Part shown: piece by piece, positions 1-11,104 of the stretch
Layout: every line of letters begins with the position of its first letter
How positions within the stretch are numbered: position 1 is the stretch's first letter
Assembly: GCF_036850765.1 (NCBI RefSeq)
Contig: NC_089490.1
Location: 389,374,558 to 389,438,557 of the forward strand
Direction of reading: 5' to 3'
From: Saccopteryx bilineata
Taxonomy: Eukaryota; Chordata; Mammalia; Chiroptera; Emballonuridae
Length of the DNA: 64,000 nt
Program-made: the position numbers and the translations under genes
Notes under the pieces: generated by a model
Databases searched by the model: none
Seen by the model: the letters and a program-made list of their open reading frames with translations, nothing else
Told to the model about the DNA's origin: nothing

Positions 1-462
1 GCATTCCTTGTAATACATATTCATATACATTTTACCTGAGCAGAAAGGGTATTAATTCTAAAGTTGTCAAGCAATATTATATATATTTATTATATATATT
101 CTAAGCAATAGGCTCAAAATCCTCAGTAAAGAGCTAGAAGTCAGGTAGGCATATATTTTATAAATATTTTGGGGCTCCACAGGTAGCAGATATCCTATTT
201 CTAATCCTTATGAAATCTCACTTTTCTGAGACTTTTCATTATTCTATATCTGCTGAGTACAAGGCAAATTCTTCTAAGGTAGGTAACTCATACCTTACAA
301 CAAAGGTCCAAGAACTTTCATGCTAAATGACATTTCAGAGATAATTTAACCTCGTTTTACAGATCAGACCTGGAAGCTTAGGGTGGACAAGGGACTTGCC
401 TAAGGACAAATGACAAATCATAAGGTCAGCCAAAACTAGAACACAGGGCTATTTCCTAGACC

Positions 463-714
463 ATGATTTTCAATTGGTGTGCCACGAGAATTTTTAAAAC
501 ATTTAACACCTGACTAGTCGGGGGCCCAGAGCTTTTCCCCTTAAGAGTATCAAATAAAAAAAATGACAGCCAACACAACAGCCGTCCCGGTGTGAACTAA
601 TCAAAATTACACCAATTTTTTTTTGTCAGATCAACAAAAAATGTATTTTTTATATGCTGCAGAATTTTAGTAATTAGTTTGTGTGCCATGTGATGAAAAA
701 GGTTGAAAATCATT
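463..714. mobile_element. hAT-type MITE
   Basis: Ends CATGATTTTCAATTGGTGTG and GGTTGAAAATCATTG form imperfect inverted repeats. The inside shares GTGTGCCA and TCAAATAAAAAAATGRCA-like segments with the copy at 27039-27605. The target duplication is decayed. Confidence 0.7.
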
Positions 715-1203
715 GCCCTTGACCGTAGTTGCCAGGCTGCAGGGGCCAGCGGGCACTGACAAGTGATCCCAGTCCCAATCACAGCTGTACTAGAAGTCAC
801 TTGCTATTTTATAAACTAGTTCAAAATTGATTCCAGTAAGAATTTAAAAGGATCTGGGACATTTTATCTGGAGACAAAGAAAGTGAGAGCTGAGCTCTTA
901 AGCTTATTCTCATTGGAACATCACAGTTCCTACTCTTATACACCAAGGCCTTCCCACACAATACTAAACATTCAGTCCTCATATGTTCTCACCTTTACTT
1001 TGCCCAATGCTTTCAAATTGGTTTTCCTGCATCTGTACACTTGTCACTTCTGGTCACCCTAACCAGTGCTGTCAGTTAATCTAACATATATATTAAATAA
1101 TGACTGTCCCCAGACAGAAATCAAGTAAAAACTTTTCAGCCAGGCATTTCAGAACCTCCATAGTTCAGGCTCTTCCCATCTTCTCATATTATAAACGCTC
1201 CAG

Positions 1204-1383
1204 CCCACCTGCGGTGGCGCAGCATGTAGGGTGTCGGCCTGGAACACTGATGTTGCCAGTTTGAAACCCTGGGCTTGCCTGGTCAAGCCACATATGAGAA
1301 GCAACTACTACTATGAGTTGATGCTTCTTCCTGCTCCTTCTACCTTTCTCTCTCTAAAATATACTTATTTTAAATAAACAAAC
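1204..1383 (+). mobile_element. Family B short SINE
   Basis: CACCTGCGGTGGCGCAGCAT head, GCTTGCCTGGTCAAGCCACA segment and an A-rich end. Near-perfect duplication AAACRCTCCAG (1193-1203 and 1384-1394). Confidence 0.88.
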
Positions 1384-1934
1384 AAACACTCCAGAGTTCC
1401 AGCTACAGATTCACTCAGTTCCCAAATAAACCCTGTAAATCCTCTGTTTTTGGCTTTTGTTTCAGCTATCCCCTTTGTCCAGAATCTTGTTCCCCACCTC
1501 GATCCTCCATATCAATTCACCAAAGTCCTATGCAGTCTTCACACCCAGCTGAAATCCAAGAAGACTTCTCACATCTCCACAAATACTCTCCCTTCATACA
1601 ATGCTGTCCTGTACTTCAGCAAGATCACGTTAATCTTGTAGAACATTTATGTAAAAATTTGATCATGTTATTCTATAGTTTAAAACTCTTCAATATGCCC
1701 TCTCACCTACAGGATAAAGTTTACCCCCCTTGCAAGGCACAAAAAACTGTCTAAGATCTGGGGCCACTTTAACTCACAGGGCTCCTCTACCACATCTTAG
1801 ACTTTACATTCTAGCAATACTCATCAACAAGGGCATTCCTTGCTGTTTCATGTTTCCATGACTGTGCATTTATTTGCCTTTTTCCTAACTATATACCTAG
1901 AAAAAGGTCCTATTTTAAGACTTCAATGTTTCTC

Positions 1935-2035
1935 ACCTGACCTGTGGTGGTACAGTGGATAAAGAACTGATCTGGAATGCTGAGGTTGCTGGTTCGAAAC
2001 CATAGGCTTGCCCAGTCAAGGCAAATGAAATTACT
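1935..2035 (+). mobile_element. Family B short SINE, truncated
   Basis: Head CTGACCTGTGGTGGTACAGT through CCCAGTCAAGGCA only; the 3' part is absent. Confidence 0.8.
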
Positions 2036-2097
2036 TAAAACTGGTAAAAAGGAAGAGAACAGTTTCTTATCTCAACCTACTTTAAGAACTAGTTCTC

Positions 2098-2349
2098 GAG
2101 CCCTGGCTGGTGGTGCAGTGCATAGAGCATTGGTCAGGGGTACCAAGGTTGCCGGTTTGATCCTGGGGTCACCAATCCTGGGGTTGCTGGCTCAACCCCC
2201 AACGTTGCCAGGTTGAACCAGCGAGCTCAGGCTTGGTCAGGGTACACAGAAAAAGTAACCAATGGTACAACTAAGTGGAACGAGTTGATGCTTCTCTTTC
2301 TCTCCCTCCCCCTTCCTCTCTTCCTCTCTCTCTCTCTTTAGAGAGAGAG
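2098..2349 (+). mobile_element. Family B-like SINE
   Basis: Head GCCCTGGCTGGTGGTGCAGT, CT-rich tail ending in GAGA repeats, perfect duplication AGAACTAGTTCTC (2085-2097 and 2350-2362). Confidence 0.85.
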
Positions 2350-3354
2350 AGAACTAGTTCTCTATAATACCACTCAACAAATGTTGGTTGCCTGATTCTC
2401 AATCTCTTCATATGTAAAGAGAAGAGTAACTTTACAATGTGTTTCCTTAGAATTACTCTTGCACTTCAATATTAAAGAGTCTATGGTTTATAAGTCAAAG
2501 AAAGAGACAAAGGCAACTACATTTAAAAATAAAGTAGACAACAACTCCCTTTTCCCTTCCCTTTCTTGGCTACAAGTTATGTATTTGCTATTAATAGTCA
2601 CTGACTCCCACAGAGGTCCTAGAAGTTCTAGGTGCAGAAGAAAAAGCAGGAGCAAGTATTATCAAGAACATATGGCTGGCTTCACTCTACTGGAATTTCT
2701 AGCCATGAGGCCTTGAAGTAAGTTTGAGTCTCACAAAGCTGTCAGATTTCATTGATAGATAATAGTAGTATGGCCTGATTTCTAATATAGTTGCTTTGCC
2801 ACCGCACAACTAAATTTCAGTTATGCCAAAAGGGTAGATAGAGAATAAAGTCTGAACTAAAGGCAAGTAACTTCCCTATGCCACATCCAATTAGATAGCA
2901 GAGCTGAGTGACAGCCTTCAAAACTCTCCTCAACTATATCATATACCAAGAAGACCTTTCAATGGCTTCTTTGACAGAAGCCATCTAGCCAGGGGGCCAT
3001 AGAAGGAGAAGCTCTGGCTATGTGATGCTCCTCTGGATGTGTGTATGTGGTACTTCAGCATGCCAAAGTGAGAACCGGGAACCCATCTCCCATACCCAGA
3101 AATGATTGTCATATTCAAATGAAACACTTCTGCACATTAAATCACAATATGTATTTCTGGGTAAAGGGAACCAAATGCAACCAGATAAATTAAAAGAATT
3201 AAGAAAAGAAGTAATACACCCAAAGAGACTTCATCATGAGGCTGAAAGACAACAATTGTCACTGAGGTGTTTTTCCAAAGCCTAGGGTCACAACTATGAA
3301 TGAGGACTTGTTCTCTTCTATGCTAACAACATTTTTTAAAATGTTGAGAATGTC

Positions 3355-3743
3355 GCTCTGGCCGGTTGGCTCAGTGGTAGAGCGTCGGCCTGGCGTGCAG
3401 GAGTCCCGGGTTCGATTCCCGGCCAGGGCACACAGGAGAGGCGCCCATCTGCTTCTCCACCCCTCCCCCTCTCCTTCCTCTCTGCCTCTCTCTTCCCCTC
3501 CCACAGCCAAGGCTCCATTGGAGCAAGGTTGGCTCGGGCGCTGAGGATGGCTCCATGGCCTCTGCCTTAGGCGCTAGAATGGCCCTGGTTGCAACAGAGC
3601 AATGCCCCAGATGGGCAGAGCATCACCCCCTGGTGGGCATGCCAGGTGGATCCCGGTAGGGCGCATGCAGGAATCTGTCTGACTGCCTCCCTGTTTCCAA
3701 CTTCAGGAAAACAAAACAAAACAACAAACAAACAAACAAAAAA
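3355..3743 (+). mobile_element. Family A tRNA-derived SINE
   Basis: Head with RNA polymerase III boxes (TGGCTCAGTGG and GGTTCGATTCC), the GCGCCCATCTGCTTCTCCAC segment and an A-rich end. Target duplication TTGAGAATGTC at 3344-3354 and 3744-3754. Confidence 0.93.
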
Positions 3744-4926
3744 TTGAGAATGTCAACTGTAAATTAAAAAATGTAAAAGAAAGTTGAATATAATTACCTA
3801 GTGGCTGATATATGTGGTGGAAATATTTGTAACTGATCTAATCTGAAGCTTCGGTAGTTCTGACTGTCATGAGCTCAGGATGCCCCTTTTGCCTTGGAAG
3901 GTAAAGTAGTTACAATAAGAGTCAGGAAGGGCAGGACTATGAGCTAGGAATAATTCTAGGATCATAAGTACATTTAGAACAACAGATAAAATGTGGAAGG
4001 GGGTGGGGATAGCTGGAACAGTCGTCATGAAGTCACGTATACCACCTCTTTTGCAGGCTTTAGCAGTTACTGGGACATAGCACCTTAACCTGAGCTTTAT
4101 AAAAGCCTCCCTTCCTCTTTTCAAAGGAACAGCTAAAATGAAAATGGGAATTTTCTTTATGTTTATTTGCCATCTTTGTTCTAGCAAGCAGACAGCAATG
4201 TCACAGGCATACACACTTTGACCCTGCTTGTGAACAGCTTTATGCAAAGACGGATGCCAAGGGCTTCAGGACAGACCCGATGACAGCGAGTCTCTGTCCT
4301 GTCTGTGCATTCTGACAAACACAGGGACCCCGCAGACTCATTCCTTCCCACAGACAGAGATGAATGGCAGGAGAAGATGCCTGCCTGGGGAGATGGTCAT
4401 TAATCCAGACCACAAAAGAACAGAAAATTTAACCTGATACTGACCAAACTTTACAGCTATCTTCCCTAGAGATAAATCTAGACAGTCTTGTTCCTCAGCA
4501 AGTTCATGAAGCAAGGGCTCAAATAGCTGTACATCACTTTTAAAGATTTTTAAATCTGCAGGACAATAATAGTCAAAACAATAAATATGCTTGCTCCTGC
4601 TCTCTAATCTTAGACATGTCTGATTTTGGTGAAGTCTCAGTATCCTCATATACAATTTAGAATACCACAACAAAATAAGTATCTTATTGGGTTATTATAA
4701 GAATTAAAAAAGATTTTTTAAATCTCTATTATACATTTGTAGTATAATATGTACATGTGTGTATATATATACTATAAATGTATATTATAAATTAATATAC
4801 ATATAAAAATTATAGCTGATATCTTTCATTCAATGGTTGATAAAAGAGAATCAAAATGATGGCTCTGGGAAATGGCTCCCCTTCATTTTCTGGGGACTCT
4901 ATATACCTGGATGAGACAAGCTAGAG

Positions 4927-5026
4927 CAGCAGTTCTCAACCTGTGGGTCGCGACCCCATCAGCGACCCCTGTGTTTTGGTCGTTCGACCCCCGCCGGGGT
5001 CGCGACCCACAGGTTGAGAACCACTG
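4927..5026. mobile_element. SPIN-like hAT MITE, 100 bp
   Basis: Terminal inverted repeats CAGCAGTTCTCAACCTGTGG and CCACAGGTTGAGAACCACTG extend inward through GGTCGCGACCCC to about 31 bp per side. They match the SPIN (Space Invader) transposon ends as I know them. A perfect 8-bp target duplication AGCTAGAG lies at 4919-4926 and 5027-5034. Confidence 0.9.
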
Positions 5027-6589
5027 AGCTAGAGAATGGCAAAATGATCTAAGCCTTAGCAAACAGAAGCAAACTGAAGAGGTCAAAGTAGGGTGGCAAA
5101 GGCAGGAGCATTATATGCTGTGAAGGTGAGGAACCCCAACAGAATACTTTGTTTTAATGGTAGCCTGAGTGTGTTAGGAGGATGTCAGGCCAGGTCTAAC
5201 CGACCTGAAAGAACTAGGAATTATGAGAGTATATGCCTCTAACTTTCCTTCTGGTTATTAAAGCTAAGGAAGAGGACTGTGGCAGAGAAATGAAAACGGG
5301 CTGCACATTCCCTAATTCCTCCCTCTCTCCCTCCTCAGAGCACTCAGATAGGAAGAGAAGAGGAGCAACTGCAAGCAGCAGTCAGTTTACAGTGGGGGAG
5401 GAGGGCAAGGAAGGACGCAGAGATAGAATGAACAGATGGTAAATGACATCAATCAGGCAGCAACATCCTTCACTAGAAAACCTACACTACTAATATTGAG
5501 GTGACCGATCCACAGCTGCTATTAAGAACAAGATTAAAGTCTGCATCAGCCCCCAAAGCAAGGTGAACACCCAGGGGAGGGGCTTTCAGAGGGCATTAGA
5601 GAAAGCAGCCCACTGTTACTAACCAGGGAACACTACAAGACCCCTGGGGAACAACAATGGCAAGTCAGTCAGTGCACAGAAGGTGAAAAAGGCAATGTAA
5701 ATTCAGGTCATGCTGAAGACAGGGGAGGTGAGAGCACAGGTGGGCTGTGGGAGCACAGGGAGGAGGCGTTCTGACAGAGGAAAACCGAGGGGGAGGGAAG
5801 GGGAAAGGGAGGAGGTGGTAGCAGAAGAAAGAGAAGGTAAGATGAGAACAGAACATTTTAAACTAACCCAGAACTCTACTGTGAAGGACAAGTCACGAGG
5901 TATGATAGAGCTCAAAGGTATGTGCCCCACGTCCCACCACTGCAAAGATAATACAGCCCTCCAGACGTGCATGGAGACGGGGCCAGGCAATGTGCACTGA
6001 CTCCCAAAGCTCTACAGGATTACTGAGGCTTTTGAGCAGCACTAAGTCCCAGCAGCCTCATCGTGTACATCGAAACTGCTTCCCTGAATAGATCTTGGTG
6101 CTGGAAAATTCATCACATCTACAGGGGAACATATAGTATTTCACGACAGGTGTCTGCATGGCTAAGGGAGTGGAGACACTTTGCCTTCACTGCTGTTGGA
6201 TGCACCCACCTTCCCCAAGAGTGGACAGAAGGGAGAATGACGCACACAGAGAGTCAGAGAGTAGCTGGGCTCCTCTCTCAGAGTTGATGACACAGGGCCA
6301 CCACCCCTGCTCCATTTGCACACCACAGTGCTTCAGAAGCACCCCTGCACTTCTGTCATATTTACAGCTGCCTCAGACAAATCAACCTCCCATTACCGGT
6401 TTTCTTTCTGCTTCCAAGTACACAGCTGCTAGTGTGCTTTTGTCCCAGTAGAGCCCAGGCTCTACGTCGATCAGGCGTCCCTGACTTGACTTCCCTGTGC
6501 AGTGGGACACTCCTGCTTATTATTAGCAGGGCTGGTCGTCTCTTCAAGACTACCTTTGAAGCAGCTATGAGGATTCTACTTATCAGTGC

Positions 6590-7155
6590 CGACACCAACT
6601 GCCACGGGAGGAAAGACACGACTGACACACAAGTTAGTTGTAAGAATCACAGGCAGTTTATTACTCACAAATCCTTTTGACGTGCATGGCACAGCTTAAG
6701 GGGGCCCCGTAGGCATGCTCCTCTCGGCTGTCTTTGGTCAGAGCAGCGTGGAACAGTCCACATTCACGTTGGAGCCTGGGGGACTCCCACAGAAGAGGGG
6801 CCCCTTAGCTTTAGTACCTTTTCTGGCCATTGCCTTCTAACAGGTGTTAACCTACAAGATTATCATCTCAACCCACCTTCTAACAGGTGTCAATTTACAG
6901 GATTATCATCTCAAACCACCTTTTTAGAAGATCCTCCCAGGGAGTCCCTTTTATGTTAATCTACTGAAATGTTACATCAAGCCACTTTTAAGATGTTCCT
7001 AGGGAAGTCTCCTAAATCAACCTACAGAGTTATGACAACAAGCTACTTCTTATCTATATGTAACTTCACACACACACACACACTAACTGAGCCCTGCGCA
7101 AAAGGCAGTCTGTTTATCATATCTGTACATACTATATTAATTCCTATCCAGACGG
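6590..7155 (-). mobile_element. Probable solo LTR with internal tandem repeats
   Basis: On the minus strand there is an AATAAA (6662-6657) followed by CTGCCTGTGATTCTTACAAC and GTTGGTGTCGGCA, an R/U5-like arrangement. Upstream there are two 43-bp tandem copies (6833-6875 and 6876-6918) and two diverged ~65-bp copies (about 6919-7047), as in U3 enhancer repeats. Boundaries and family are not established, and no gag/pol/env sequence is present. Confidence 0.5.
6833..6918. repeat. Two-copy 43-bp tandem repeat
   Basis: CCTTCTAACAGGTGTTAACC in the first unit corresponds to CCTTCTAACAGGTGTCAATT in the second; both contain GATTATCATCTCAA. They differ at a handful of positions. Confidence 0.85.
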
Positions 7156-8382
7156 CATAACTTTAATTTCCTTAATTGTTTTTAATATCTTATTTTTATA
7201 TATCTTCCATGTTTTTCTATATTTCTATATATTTAATTACTATAACCTAATATTACTGTACCAGCTTTTAAGGATCACATCAGGAAGGTGAACTAGGACA
7301 AAGGTTGTTCCCATCTCTTTAGTCCTTTCTGGAAAACAGACTTCTCAAACACATCATAAAATCCTGTTGCAAGATGGCTCCTGGGGACCTATCCACTCAG
7401 CTCACTGAAGAGGAAGCTCCTGAGGGGAGGCAAGAAATCCTAAGGTCCTGGATCTGATCAGGCCGTCAAGATGGAGAGGAAAAGGAAAATGACTCACAGG
7501 CTGTCCTATTTCAATACTGCCAGCAAAAAAAGGAGGAAAAAAAATATTTAACCACTCTTCTCTTTCTCGTTTGATATGTTTGAGAATATCAAAATACAGG
7601 AATCAAAACAAAAGCCCAATGTCCAATTCGATACAGGCCTAAAACACTCAGTTTCAGAATGGAAAGAAACATAATGAAAGGCTGGAAAGATCAGAAACAA
7701 TGGATCAGAGAAGGCAAAACCCAAATGTCAGATTGGGGAGCTTAAATTCTGGAGCCTGGGGCTGACCCTGATCCTATAGCTCATCCCGTCCCCCAACCAA
7801 CAACTAAAAAGAACAGAAGAGGAAGGAATCACCTCTCAACCCACCACATTAATCTAACAGGCACCTTTCAAAGGATCCTTATTGGGCGTGGAAAGAGTGA
7901 GACAATTTAGGGAGTAAAACCTCAAAGTATTGGTGTTGTCAAGGGTTCCAAGAAAACCTAACTTTTAGGAAAACCTGAGTATTTCTTTTTAATCTTTCAG
8001 TACCTACTCTACTTAAGAGGAAAAACACCAAGCCTCCTGTCTCCTTGTACAGAGTCCATGAGATGCATATCCACAGTCACTGTTCACACAAAAGGGAAAT
8101 AAAAAGTTGCCTGAGAGCAGCAGCCATGTTCTCCCAGTCTAGTCTGGGGCCTAATGGGCTGTCTCTTTACACAAGATCTGGGGAATCAGCAATGCCACTG
8201 ACAGAGGTGGGAAGGCCCTGGGCATTTTAACTTCCAGTCCCTCATCCCATCCTATCACTCATAAATAGAAATTTAGGGGTTTGAAGAAAGAATGCCAACC
8301 ACTGTTGCTCAGACAACGGCCAACTTGGAAGCACTCACAGCTTGGGAGCAGAAGGAAGAAAGCAAGCTGAGTGTGTACTTAC

Positions 8383-8562
8383 TCAAAGTCCTCAAATTCC
8401 AAGTCGGTTCCCTCTACTGATGAACCCTGGGTGTCTGAGGAAGAGGAGGAGGTGGAAGAACGAAGCCGGTTCTGTTGGTAGCGCATGGAGCGCTGGCGAA
8501 TACTGTCTCTCCGTGAGAGATACTGGATCATCCTCTGAGCGTAGTATGCAGCAGGAGATAAT
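8383..8562 (-). CDS. AMBRA1: AMBRA1 coding exon H (residues 720-780)
   Basis: A 180-nt exon from TCTCTCAG|ATTATC to GACTTTGA|GTAAGT, phase 2 on both sides. It encodes [20 protein letters not shown] and continues to a Ser-rich run (about residues 756-762) and an acidic end (LEFEDF). The arginine-rich helix around residues 730-755 followed by poly-Ser and acidic residues matches AMBRA1. No further AMBRA1 exon (the DNGDRSRHR segment expected next) is found between here and base 1, so the following intron extends out of the window. Confidence 0.95.
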
Positions 8563-11060
8563 CTGAGAGAGACAGAGATGGACAAACACAAACTAGCACT
8601 AATGTGGGGAAAACTGTGAAAGACAGTAAATCCAGTTCTCCCATGGCATCTCCCTGCCGCGGCGAACTCTGGAGACATGAAAATTAAAGGGCATTTAACT
8701 CACCGGAGGTGCATACTGCACAATATGCTGATCAGATTACCACCAATGTTTCTGTTCTGAGATAAGGCAAAGGGACTGTTTAATCAGTCCTCATCTGAGC
8801 AACAGCTGCCCCCTCCCAGGAGAATAACACTGCGTTTTCTTTTTCGTTTCTGAAAAGGACCCCTTTTTGCTTCTCAGGGTGTGCAATACAGACTCGCAAG
8901 CTTTTCCTCAATCATGCATACTCAAAATATAAAAAATGAAGGGACCATAGCAATCGTCTACAAGTCATCTCTTCTTCCATTTTACAGATGAGAAAACTGA
9001 CCAGGAGACAGTAAACCTAGATGACTAAGGCATCTACAGGCATCATCTTCTCCAGAACACCTTTCTTCTCCAACAAACAGACATGCTCCAGATTTGTTCT
9101 AGCCCCTTAACATTGCCTCTTTAAATCTTTTATCTCTCCTTTACAAATTATTCCTAGATATTTGTAACAGAGAAAATATTCAGGATAGAGATTGAAAGTA
9201 AAATATACTTAGCAAACAGAAATACCTAAAAGAAAAACAACAGATTTTTCCATTTCTTACGACCGAGCATCAGAGGCTACATGGGACCTGACCCATACAG
9301 AAGGCAATGGTCACTCTCTTTTCTTGTCCCTTACTATGACTATTCTCAGTAAACAGTTTAGACCTATAGCCTTCCCACTGCTTAGCATCTTCATATTCCA
9401 AGAAAACATCTAGTGTCCCACACAACTTGCCACGTCCCTTTCTTTCTCAAGTTTTTCTTCATATCTTGCACAACACATATAATTTGAGGCTGTTAACTGA
9501 GTGTGAGAGACAAACAATAACAGAAGAATGTTTTATTTGATATTAAATGGATTACTAAGAAATTTCCAGAATTATAGCCTGCCTGTGATATATACTTGAC
9601 TCAACAATTCCACTAGAAATTTTATCCTACAGAAACATACAAAGATACAAAGATATATATATAGATATAGATATAGAGGTAGAATTAGTGAAAAACTGGG
9701 AAATACATACCCCAAATGCCCATCAACAGATTAAATAAACTGTTATCTATACAAAGAAACACTATGTAGCAGCTATGAAAAAGAATAAATTATCCCTATA
9801 TGCACACAAGGAAAGTCCTCTAAAATAAAATTTTAAGGGGGAGAAAATTGAATAATAGTGCATATATACTAATATGTATATGAACATTTATTTCTGTAAT
9901 TAGAACAAAAAACTAAAAGGAAACAGCAATCTTCATGAGGATTCCTGAGGATCTTAACTTCTATAATATTTAAACATAAAAATAAAATGAACACGCATCT
10001 TATTATTATTATTATTATTATTATTTTAATGGAAACCTGGAAAAACTCATTGAGAATGGAAATAAAAGCTGTATCCAACTGGTGGGGAAAGTATTTACAA
10101 ATCTTTTGCTCCCTGACCTTTCATTACTCCTGGCAAAGTCTCTGGGCAACTCTTCAGTCAATCTACTGACTCAGGCCAAAGGAGACCCTGCAGTCAACTG
10201 CTATAGGAACTCAGGCTACCTCTCCAATACTCATCATCAAAGGTGTTGTTCCTCTGGCCAACCGGCAAATGGAATTCCCAAGGCCAGCTGCCAGTCTTTG
10301 GAACTCAAAAGTCTGTTATGTAGTACACTGCATTTGACACTCCTGAGCCCAAATTATCTTTTTTTTTTTTTTTCTGTATTTTTCTGAAGCCGGAAACAGG
10401 GAGAGACAGTCAGACAGACTCCCGCATGCGCCCGACTGGGATCCACCTGGCACGCCCACCAGGGGGCGATGCTCTGCTCCTCCGGGGCGTCGCTCTGTTG
10501 CGACCAGAGCCACTCTAGTGCCTGGGGCAGAGGCCGAGGAGCCATCCCCAGCGCCAGGGCCATCTTTGCTCCAGTGGAGCCTCGGCTGCGGGAGGGGAAA
10601 AGAGAGACAGAGAGGAAGGAGAGGAGGAGGGGTGGAGAAGCAGATGGGCGCTTCTCCTGTGTGCCCTGGCCAGAAATCGAACCCGGGACTTCTGCACGCC
10701 AGGCCGATGCTCTACCACTGAGCCAACCGGCCAGGGCCGCCCAAATTATCTTTTATATAGCGGGTGGGCATAGGATGCACAGACACTTTGGCCAAGACCA
10801 CGAGAGTATAAGAACTATTTCTTAAAAGTCTCAACTTGTGGAACCTTCATTATCCATTTGAACCCCAGTTCCCATGCATGCTGCAAGGTTGAATCAAGAA
10901 TCTTCTTTTTGGCCTGACCTGTGATGGCACAGTAGATAAAGTGTTGACATGGAAAACTGAGCCCCAGGCTTGCCCGGTCAAGGCACATACGAGAAGCAAC
11001 GCCTCTCATGTGTGCCTTGAGTTGATGCTTCCCGCACCCACCCCACCCTACCCCACCCCC

Positions 11061-11104
<44 letters not shown>

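Larger units (their letters stand above)
1..8382 (-). other. AMBRA1: AMBRA1 intron after exon H (partial)
   Basis: No coding exon is recognised. Contents: a hAT MITE (463-714), a MIR-like fragment (about 361-460), L2-like sequence (about 1430-1760), SINEs (1204, 1935, 2098, 3355), a SPIN-like MITE (4927-5026) and an LTR-like block (about 6590-7155). The stretches 2363-3343, 3755-4918, 5035-6580 and 7160-8382 are unique-looking intron in which I see no gene; short open frames there have no recognisable homology. Confidence 0.8.

Noticed and set aside
3357..3428. tRNA gene-like sequence (TGGCTCAGTGGTAGAG and GGTTCGATTCC)
   Set aside because: It is the tRNA-derived head of a SINE, followed by a SINE body and A-tail and flanked by target duplications, not a free tRNA gene.
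4338..4673. 111-codon minus-strand frame
   Set aside because: No recognisable domain, no splice-consistent extension, AT-rich intron composition.
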